Origin: Acidobacteriaceae bacterium
GTDB taxonomy: Bacteria > Acidobacteriota > Terriglobia > Terriglobales > Acidobacteriaceae
DNA: 37,289 nt
Assembly (NCBI GenBank): GCA_003131585.1
Contig: PKVW01000056.1
Span: 5,589-42,877 of the forward strand
Reading direction: 5' to 3'
Part shown: piece after piece, positions 32,801 to 37,289 of the stretch
Layout: each line of letters starts with the position of its first letter
How positions within the stretch are numbered: the stretch's first letter is position 1
The notes under the pieces: model-generated
What the model was told of the DNA's origin: nothing
The model's input: the letters and a program-made list of their open reading frames with translations, nothing else
The model's database searches: none
Program-made: the position numbers and the translations under genes

Positions 32801-32902
32801 GTTGGCCTCTTCGATTTGCGCGCGGAGGGAGTCCAGGTCAAGTTTGCTTTTCTTGCTGGGGCAAACGTCTTCGCGCTTTCCGGTTTTGAGTTGATCTTCC
32901 AT
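29825..32902 (-). CDS. actB: Alternative complex III subunit ActB (molybdopterin-like/Fe-S fusion)
   Basis: The product is 1025 residues. A long N-terminus carries the extended Tat motif SRRGFLKVMG (74-83) followed by GMSGC (Cys94), so a folded, lipid-anchored export form is likely. Residues about 100-740 resemble the catalytic chain of molybdopterin enzymes; ActB members lack the cofactor. The C-terminal part has four Cys groups: CVGCNNCMLAC (near 786), CMQCEDAPCEVVC (near 844), CVGTRYCSNNC (near 874) and CTYC with CQQSC (926 and 958). These hold the chain of Fe-S clusters that links ActC to ActA. A 300-nt hairpin-rich gap separates it from actA. Confidence 0.93.
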   Translation of the reverse strand: MEDQLKTGKREDVCPSKKSKLDLDSLRAQIEEANEKAGPEYWRSLEELAGSPAFHEALHREFPKGASEWVDSVSRRGFLKVMGASMALAGMSGCVRLPLEPIVPYVRQPEDVIPGRPMFYATAMTLGGYASPLLVESHLGRPTKIEGNDRHPASLGGTDIFAQASILGMYDPDRSQSVMSMGDQRSWQSFLTAIRGPLSAQKALQGAGIRILTPTISSPALADQLRNFLKMYPQAKWHVYEPVNRDNVLEGAKLAFGQPVETRYDFEKADVSVSLDADFLYAGFPGNVRYIRDFAKRRNPDGNMNRLYVVESTPTTTGAKADHRLPMRASDIDNFAHALAAGCGIGTHASLPDEQQLNYLVGVMQDLRVHSGSSVVIAGGHQSPGVHALAHAINAKLGNVGKTVFYTDTIDTNPVNQTDSIKDLVADMNAGKVDVLVILGGNPAYDAPADLRFAELLNGNKVPLRVHLGLYQNETAELCQWHINQAHELEAWGDARAYDGTVSIVQPLIAPLYNGKSAVEFVALLSGQADATGYDLTRAYWQKQHAGPDFEQFWRKSLHDGWIEGTAFGAKQVAAKSDNLNPPLAASTNSNSIELNIRRDPTIYDGQFSNNGWLQELPKPMTKLTWDNAVLIGPKMAERLQIKVEDVVELELNGKKVTGPVWIQAGHPDNSVTVTLGYGRTRAGRVGTAQGFDAYALRTSSAPWIATGLQIRKTGDTYKLASTQGYQSMDTPDGGHRPLVRETTLEEYRKEPNFAKEDEPAPGLTLYQPYPYKDEAYAWGMTIDLNSCVGCNNCMLACQSENNIAVVGKEQAALGRHMHWIRVDAYYQGDRDNPKAFFQPVPCMQCEDAPCEVVCPVGATNHTSEGLNDMVYNRCVGTRYCSNNCPYKVRRFNFLLFQDWETPQYKMMRNPDVSVRSRGVMEKCTYCVQRINERRIDAEREDRKINDSNHENELQTACQQSCPAGAIVFGNINDPNSRVSKLKAQSRNYSLLGELNTRPRTTYLAEVSNPNPEFPATFAWKPIVE

Positions 32903-33202
32903 TGTTTTGTTGAAGGATTGGTTCCGTCCCTACGGGACTCGCTCCGCCTTCATCGTCGCTACCCGGCACTTCCGTGCCGGGCTTTCACATGCCGCCCCTT
33001 CGGGGCTCGTCCGGTTGCGCTTTTGGGTGGCGCAGCGCTTTAACGCTGCGATCAGCACCCACTCTATTCAGCGGCTTTAGCCGCCGAGGTACCTCAGAGG
33101 CTAAAGCCTCTTTTCAACTCAGCCTCAACCGCAGGCCTGAAGGCCTGCGCCACCCAAAAGCCAAAAACAATAGGTCAGATCAAGAGTACCGGGTGCCGCC
33201 CC
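32903..33202. repeat. Seven-hairpin cluster in the actA-actB gap
   Basis: Perfect hairpins lie at 32926-32938 (5 bp), 32962-32981 (8 bp, CCCGGCAC-TTCC-GTGCCGGG), 32994-33006 (5 bp), 33031-33050 (7 bp), 33071-33084 (6 bp, GCGGCT-TT-AGCCGC), 33096-33111 (7 bp, AGAGGCT-AA-AGCCTCT) and 33131-33148 (7 bp). A perfect 17-bp inverted repeat, GCTTTTGGGTGGCGCAG (33019-33035) against 33145-33161, encloses the last four. I see no gene here. Confidence 0.85.
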
Positions 33203-33901
33203 TTACCGATGGCACGTGCTGCAACTAGTGATGTCCTTCACGTTACGCACGCTGTATTTCTTCACCAGGGCCGAACCCAGTTCAATCTGATCCGTGAAGC
33301 TCTGTCCGTCCACAACCACCGGGTTTATGCCGGTCGGCTGCTGATAGCGCATGTTGAATACCTGATCGCGCGGGCGCAGATTCTTCTCCGGCGCGCGATG
33401 ACAATTCAAACACCACTCCATCTGCAAGCTCTCCTGCTGATACATGAGCGGCATCTGGTCAACTGGACCGTGGCAGGTATTGCAGCCCACGCCTTTATTG
33501 ACGTGAATGCTGTGATTGAAAAAGACGAAGTCGGGAAGCTGGTTCACCCGCGTCCATTGCAGCGACTCGCCCGAGCGGTAGCTGGCGCGGACGGGCTCCA
33601 GCAACTGCGCGTTGGTCCAGATCTGCGAGTGGCAGTTCATGCAAGTCTTGGTGGGAGGAATGCCGGCGAAACTCGAAGTCTCGACAGAAGTGTGGCAGTA
33701 GCGGCAGTCGATACCGAGTCCAGCAACGTGATGCTCATGGCTGAAGGGCACGGGCTGCGGCCTGCGCACGCCGGCATACGTTACGTAGGGCGAACGCTGG
33801 ACCTCCATCGCCACCCAGCCGAGCGCGGCAACGACGAAGACCGCGCCAAAAATCGTGGCCCGGGACAGAGTGTTCGTGCTGCGATGAAAAATCTGCGGCA
33901 T
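33203..33901 (-). CDS. actA: Alternative complex III subunit ActA (pentaheme cytochrome c)
   Basis: The product is 232 residues. An N-terminal uncleaved or signal helix (IFGAVFVVAALGWVAM, about 17-32) is followed by five CxxCH motifs: CRYCH (66), CMNCH (87), CNTCH (140), CLNCH (164) and CSTCH at the very end (227). Several His residues stand as distal ligands (PFSHEHHVAG, FFNHSIHVNKG). It should be anchored on the periplasmic side and receive electrons from the Fe-S chain of ActB. It is the first gene of the block, after a 320-nt intergenic stretch with a promoter-like sequence. Confidence 0.93.
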   Translation of the reverse strand: MPQIFHRSTNTLSRATIFGAVFVVAALGWVAMEVQRSPYVTYAGVRRPQPVPFSHEHHVAGLGIDCRYCHTSVETSSFAGIPPTKTCMNCHSQIWTNAQLLEPVRASYRSGESLQWTRVNQLPDFVFFNHSIHVNKGVGCNTCHGPVDQMPLMYQQESLQMEWCLNCHRAPEKNLRPRDQVFNMRYQQPTGINPVVVDGQSFTDQIELGSALVKKYSVRNVKDITSCSTCHR

Positions 33902-34221
33902 GCTTACGTACGAGCTAGCACAAATGAGAACAGCAGATCCCTAATTTATGGAAGCGTGATGGTTACGACGCGAAAGAAAACATCCGCAGATTTTCTCGCG
34001 CCGCTAAAAGAACAGGAGATTATAAATACTTCGCGCGGAGTTGTCGCGCACTTTCCGCGGGAGCGGAGAAATTTCCCAAGATTGAACCCTGCCGAAAACA
34101 GACCCTTTTCGCAGGCGGTAAAGAATGCCGCATGCCAGGACGGCAAGTCCGGGAGTCGCGAGCCGTGTCCACCACACATCTCCATTCAACGCCTCCACTA
34201 CAATGAAGGCCGTCGGCGCCA
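33902..34221. other. Divergent intergenic region (actA-amidase)
   Basis: No gene is supported here. It holds the candidate act promoter (34019-34047, minus strand). The amidase start has only a weak ribosome binding site, and I see no clear promoter for it on +. Confidence 0.5.
34019..34047 (-). promoter_or_regulatory. Candidate promoter of the ACIII-caa3 operon
   Basis: On the minus strand GCGACA (34047-34042) and a perfect TATAAT (34024-34019) are spaced by 17 nt. The transcript would start near 34012, with a leader of about 110 nt before actA. Confidence 0.45.
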
Positions 34222-35604
34222 ATGTCTATCTTGGAAACTATCGTGGAGCTTGCGCCGCGTCTGCGGCGGAAGGAAGTTTCTCCGCTCGAGCTGACTCGCG
34301 CCTGCCTCGATCGCATCGAGAAACTCAATCCCGCGCTGAATGCCTTCATCACGCTGACCGCCGACGCTGCGCTGGCAGAGGCACGGGCCGCGGAAATCGA
34401 GATCTCGCGCGGGGAGTGGCGCGGGCCGCTCCATGGGATTCCGTTTGCGATAAAAGACCTGATCGATACCGCGGGCACACGCACGACCGCTGCCAGCGCG
34501 CTTTACCAGAATCGTGTCCCGACGGAGGATGCGGAAGTGGTGCGGCGGCTGCGGCGGGCCGGCGCGGTCATTCTCGGCAAGAACAATCTGCACGAGTTCG
34601 CTTATGGCGGGAGCTCGCTGGTGAGTTTTTTCGGCGACATTCACAATCCCTGGAACACGGCGCACATCGCCGGAGGATCGTCCGGAGGATCGGCGGCCGC
34701 CGTTGCTGCCGGGCTTTGCTACGCGGCGATTGGCACCGATACGGCTGGCTCCATCCGCGAACCGGCTGCGCTGTGCGGGTGCGTTGGGATCAAACCGACT
34801 TATGGGCGCGTGTCGTGCCAAGGAGTGATTCCGCTTTCGTGGTCGCTGGACCATGTTGGGCCGCTGGCCGCTACCGTGGGCGATGCGGCTGTTGTGCTGC
34901 AGACCATTGCGGGATACGATCCGCTCGACGTGTGCAGCGTTGACGTTCCTGTATCCGACTTTGTTTCTGGCTTGCGCGACGCGACGAAGGCTCTTCGTGT
35001 TGGCATTCCGCGGGCGTATTTTTATGACGATCTTGACCATGAAGTTCGTGCGGCGGTGGAGCAAGCTCTCGCGGTGATCGGGACGCTGGTGGCGGAGATG
35101 GATGAAGTGCATATCGAGGTGGCCACGAGCCGTACCGTGCAAGCCGCCGAATCTTTTGCCTATCACGCCGTTGATATCGCCCGGACGCCTGAGATTTACC
35201 AACCGGAGACTCTGCGGCGCATTCGGTCCGGGGCGAACATTTCAGCGGCGGAATATATTCAGCGGCGGCGCGAACTGGATCAGGAGCGGCGCCGCGCTCA
35301 TGACTTCTTCGCCGACGTGGATTTGCTGGTCACGCCGACGATACCCATTCCTGCGCCTGCGATCACCGAGCTGAAAAAAGATCCTGACGCGCTTCGTCCG
35401 GCGGAACTTGCGTTGCTGCGCAACACGCGCCCGTTCAATGTGTGGGGACTGCCTGCGATCTCAGTGCCCTGCGGCTTTACGAAAAGCGGGCTGCCCATCG
35501 GACTGCAGATCGCGGGGCCGCACTGGCGGGAAGAGCTGGCGCTGAGGCTGGCGCAGGCTTACGAGTCGGCGACCGAGTGGCGCGAGCGGGGTCCGGTGGG
35601 ATGA
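34222..35604 (+). CDS. Amidase-signature family amidase (GatA-like)
   Basis: The product is 460 residues. The amidase signature is complete: Lys78 in IPFAIKDL, Ser153 in GGSSGGSAAA and Ser177 in GTDTAGSIREPAALCG make the Ser-cis-Ser-Lys triad, at nearly the same numbers as in bacterial GatA (Lys79, Ser154, Ser178). GIKPTYGRVS also fits. It hydrolyses a carboxamide in the cytoplasm. GatA is a possible role, but no gatB or gatC is near and the C-terminal third is not decisive, so a stand-alone amidase is the safer call. The gene stands alone and diverges from the act operon. Confidence 0.8.
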   Translation: MSILETIVELAPRLRRKEVSPLELTRACLDRIEKLNPALNAFITLTADAALAEARAAEIEISRGEWRGPLHGIPFAIKDLIDTAGTRTTAASALYQNRVPTEDAEVVRRLRRAGAVILGKNNLHEFAYGGSSLVSFFGDIHNPWNTAHIAGGSSGGSAAAVAAGLCYAAIGTDTAGSIREPAALCGCVGIKPTYGRVSCQGVIPLSWSLDHVGPLAATVGDAAVVLQTIAGYDPLDVCSVDVPVSDFVSGLRDATKALRVGIPRAYFYDDLDHEVRAAVEQALAVIGTLVAEMDEVHIEVATSRTVQAAESFAYHAVDIARTPEIYQPETLRRIRSGANISAAEYIQRRRELDQERRRAHDFFADVDLLVTPTIPIPAPAITELKKDPDALRPAELALLRNTRPFNVWGLPAISVPCGFTKSGLPIGLQIAGPHWREELALRLAQAYESATEWRERGPVG

Positions 35605-35775
35605 ACTGTCGCGTCCACAGCTTCCAGGCTGTGTATTTCTGCATAAAATAAATTTTCGACGCAACTCCCGACGTGTGGATGGATTGGCTTCTGGGAGCAG
35701 ATATCCGGATCAAATTTTTCTTTCGATACCCCTGAAAGCCTTGCCCGGCGCGGGTTTCGCGAAAGCGTATCGCGC

Positions 35776-35833
35776 AAAATCTTGTTTTCAAAGAACTTAG
35801 ATACCAAAATCTTGAGAACAAAGGGCTTAGGGG
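35776..35833. repeat. Degenerate ~30-nt direct repeat
   Basis: CAAAATCTTG-(6 nt)-AAAGAACTTAG and CAAAATCTTG-(4 nt)-CAAAGGGCTTAG follow each other directly. On the minus strand each reads CTAAG...CTTTG...CAAGATTTTG. It looks like a dispersed-repeat fragment; whether other copies exist cannot be seen here. Confidence 0.6.
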
Positions 35834-36015
35834 CGGGCACTCTGGGTTCTCCCAACCGTCACTGCCTCGACCATGATCGCGCGAATTGAATTATGTTGCA
35901 AGGTTGGATGTCACAGTGAGGTTGTGGAAAACTGGCGTGGATCCGGGCAGGTGAGCACCAACAATTCCCGCCACAAGTGCCGCTTGGGCGCCAGCGGGAA
36001 CCACAATTTATGTAT

Positions 36016-36044
36016 TTGACATCATATGATGTAAATGCCATACT
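36016..36044 (+). promoter_or_regulatory. Promoter with embedded 14-bp operator of the HigB/HigA pair
   Basis: TTGACA (36016-36021, perfect) and CATACT (36039-36044) are 17 nt apart. The palindrome ACATCATATGATGT (36019-36032) overlaps the -35 box. Transcription would start near 36051, at the GTG 36050, so the message may be leaderless. Binding of the XRE-type antitoxin here would block the promoter. Confidence 0.6.
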
Positions 36045-36049
36045 GGGAC

Positions 36050-36412
36050 GTGAGTTGGATTGTCGAGATTGGCGACCAATTCAGGCCGGAGTTCTTCGCG
36101 TTACAGGAAGACGTTCAGACCGAGATTCTGGCGTTGGCACGATTCCTTCAGCAGGTCGGACCGCAGTTGGGACGGCCCCGCGTCGATACGCTGAAGGGTT
36201 CCCGCCACGCGAACATGAAGGAGTTGCGGTTCAGCGCAGCGGATGGCGAGTGGAGAGTGGCGTTTGCTTTCGATCCGAAGCGCAGGGCCGTCCTGCTCGT
36301 TGCCGGGGATAAATCAGGAATCAGCGAGAAGCGTTTCTATCGCGAGTTGATCCGCAAAGCGGATGAGCGTTTCGCCACCCACCTGATCTGGCTGAAAACG
36401 ACGAGGAGATGA
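36050..36412 (+). CDS. HigB-like toxin of the RelE/ParE superfamily (Gp49 type)
   Basis: The product is 120 residues. It shows the Gp49/HigB pattern: EDVQTEILALARFLQQVGPQLGRP, then DTLKGSRHANMKELRF, EWRVAFAFDP and VLLVAGDKSGISEKRFYRELIRKADERF. Such toxins cut mRNA on the ribosome. I chose GTG 36050 (family members begin MSWxVE), though an ATG at 36035 is open in frame. ATG 36035 would lie upstream of the predicted transcription start. The antitoxin gene follows two bases after its stop. Confidence 0.85.
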   Translation: MSWIVEIGDQFRPEFFALQEDVQTEILALARFLQQVGPQLGRPRVDTLKGSRHANMKELRFSAADGEWRVAFAFDPKRRAVLLVAGDKSGISEKRFYRELIRKADERFATHLIWLKTTRR

Positions 36413-36414
36413 GC

Positions 36415-36789
36415 ATGCCTACGAACGTGGACGACATCATCAAGAAGCTGAGTCCCGCGCAACGCAAGAAAGTCGAGGCCCGCGCGGCTCAGTTGATCGC
36501 CGAAGAAATGACCTTGCGCGAACTACGGCACGCCCGCAAGCTCACGCAGGTACGGGTCGCCAAGACTCTCGGGATTACCCAAGACAGCGTCTCGCGGCTC
36601 GAAAAGCGCAGCGACCTATTGCTGTCTACTCTGCGGAAGACTGTAGAGGCCATGGGCGGCAACCTCTCTCTCGTGGCTGAATTTCCGGATCGCGCGCCGG
36701 TCGTTCTCTCCGGCATTGCCGAAGACAGGCCCGGGGAGAAGCCTATAGGCCGATGGCCCCGCCCCCGCTCCGAATCCGACTGCTGCTGA
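36415..36789 (+). CDS. HigA-like XRE antitoxin
   Basis: The product is 124 residues. The helix-turn-helix spans about 40-85: LRELRHARKLTQVRVAKTLGITQDSVSRLEKRSDLLLSTLRKTVEAMGGNLSL, the normal order for antitoxins paired with Gp49-type toxins. The tail (AEFPDRAPVVLSGIAEDRPG) is followed by a Pro/Arg-rich end. It should bind the toxin and the palindrome at 36019-36032. I chose ATG 36415 because GAGGAG (36403-36408) lies six bases before it; an ATG at 36409 overlaps the toxin stop. Confidence 0.85.
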   Translation: MPTNVDDIIKKLSPAQRKKVEARAAQLIAEEMTLRELRHARKLTQVRVAKTLGITQDSVSRLEKRSDLLLSTLRKTVEAMGGNLSLVAEFPDRAPVVLSGIAEDRPGEKPIGRWPRPRSESDCC

Positions 36790-36831
36790 GTATGCCTGCG
36801 TGGGAGCCGTGTTGCACGTTATAGTCCGCCG

Positions 36832-37191
36832 CTACTGCGGCAACTTGTTGATTAGACTCTCGGCTGCAGGGAGAAGTTGATTAATCCTCTTGATCGCCTC
36901 ATCCAAGGTGGAAGCATAGTCGATGGTCATTGATTGCTCCCTTAGAATGTCCTCCCTCGATTTGGCTAATGCGGTCAGCTCAAACAATCGCGCGGTAGCG
37001 TGGTTCTTGACCCTCTCCAAATTTGACAGTCGATCGTAAAACCGAATTATCTCCGGAACAAGGGGATCAGAGACATCCCGCAGCATCCCGAGCTGGCAAC
37101 TATAGACGCCGGTTTGAAAGGTAGTAGCAAGGTGCAGGCCTCTTCGCACTCCCTTTTGCAAGAGGTCCTTCACTTCGGTTGCGTCCTGCAC
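36832..37191 (-). CDS. Small helical protein, function unknown
   Basis: The product is 119 residues and I do not recognise the family. It is rich in helix-forming residues and has heptad-like stretches (IIRFYDRLSNLERVKNHATARLFELTALAKSRED, then TLDEAIKRINQLLPAAESLINKL), so it is probably a helical bundle or coiled coil. It has no signal peptide or membrane segment. I chose GTG 37191, preceded by GGGAGGA; a TTG at 37203 opens in frame. The base composition is visibly more AT-rich than in its neighbours. It lies next to a toxin-antitoxin pair, so a mobile origin is possible. Confidence 0.5.
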   Translation of the reverse strand: MQDATEVKDLLQKGVRRGLHLATTFQTGVYSCQLGMLRDVSDPLVPEIIRFYDRLSNLERVKNHATARLFELTALAKSREDILREQSMTIDYASTLDEAIKRINQLLPAAESLINKLPQ

Positions 37192-37274
37192 GGTTCCTCC
37201 CAAATGCTTACGTTGCCGTCAAGGTGAGAGCTGGCGCGGTCTTATTTCTCTGCCGCTGTGTGGTAAGAAAGTTG

Positions 37275-37289
37275 TCGAGCTTCGCTCGA
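37275..37289. repeat. Hairpin at the window edge
   Basis: TCGAGC-TTC-GCTCGA is a perfect 6-bp stem with a 3-nt loop; the window ends on its last base. It may be a palindromic repeat of the type seen elsewhere here. Confidence 0.5.

Larger units (their letters stand above)
35605..36049. other. Gap between amidase and HigB, mostly empty
   Basis: No gene is supported. It holds a degenerate direct repeat (35776-35833) and the promoter/operator of the toxin-antitoxin pair (36016-36044). The base composition is less GC-rich than in the genes. Confidence 0.5.

Noticed and set aside
33946-34222. Two overlapping minus frames upstream of actA (79 and 72 codons)
   Set aside because: They cross the candidate act promoter, have no ribosome binding site and show no recognisable features.
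35559-35855. 98-codon minus frame after the amidase gene
   Set aside because: Its end overlaps the amidase gene antisense. It runs through the degenerate repeat and has no domain.

Overview
The window most probably comes from an Acidobacteriota chromosome (class Terriglobia, Koribacter/Sulfotelmatobacter-like). This is inferred from family content and not from a marker-gene search. The pointers are a complete alternative complex III (ACIII) operon joined to an A2-type caa3 oxidase, a TIGR03118 beta-propeller, a large Asp-box/sortilin-like secreted protein, tandem LolA-like proteins, a PF14907-type nucleotidyltransferase, and abundant short palindromes with the core GGCT-R-AAGCC.

Layout, left third (1-16 kb). 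After a palindrome-rich leader (1-330) come two tandem LolA-like paralogues and a 1067-residue Asp-box protein on +. Ribosomal protein S1 (-) follows, then the 3' half of a tRNA-Val(GAC) gene with no 5' half (probably an old attachment site), an isochorismatase-family hydrolase (-), a TIGR03118 protein (+), two PilZ-like proteins (-), a nucleotidyltransferase-fold protein (+) and an SDR oxidoreductase (-). A 23-residue membrane peptide, a possible structured RNA, a diheme lipoprotein cytochrome c and a type-1 copper protein follow on +, then an RMD1/DUF155-like membrane protein (-).

Middle and right (16-37 kb). A Phd-type antitoxin/PIN toxin pair (+) faces a long minus-strand block that reads right to left: actA-actB-actC-actD-actE-actF, a single-span membrane protein, sco, ctaC, ctaD, ctaE, ctaF, then a zinc-ribbon membrane protein and an FAD/Fe-S oxidoreductase. 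Most junctions overlap by 4-11 nt. ACIII oxidises quinol and should pass electrons to the cytochrome c domain fused to CtaC and on to O2. Sco supplies copper to the CuA site. The block therefore encodes one quinol-to-oxygen chain. At the far right are an amidase (+), a HigB/HigA toxin-antitoxin pair (+) and a small coiled protein (-).

Most unusual features. (1) At three gene starts (PilZ at 10129, nucleotidyltransferase at 10392, membrane protein at 25848) the start codon itself lies in a 13-15 nt tandem repeat, giving strings of tiny start-stop ORFs directly before the gene. A related 13-nt repeat multiplies a gene end at 1888-1926. (2) A two-hairpin palindromic element lies between actB and actC, and the same kind of element sits in frame inside the FAD/Fe-S oxidoreductase gene. 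This recalls the Rickettsia palindromic elements. (3) Seven consecutive hairpins, the last four bounded by a perfect 17-bp inverted repeat, fill the actA-actB gap. (4) The intergenic region around 12.4-12.95 kb carries a decayed duplicate of the SDR gene start and of a leader sequence.
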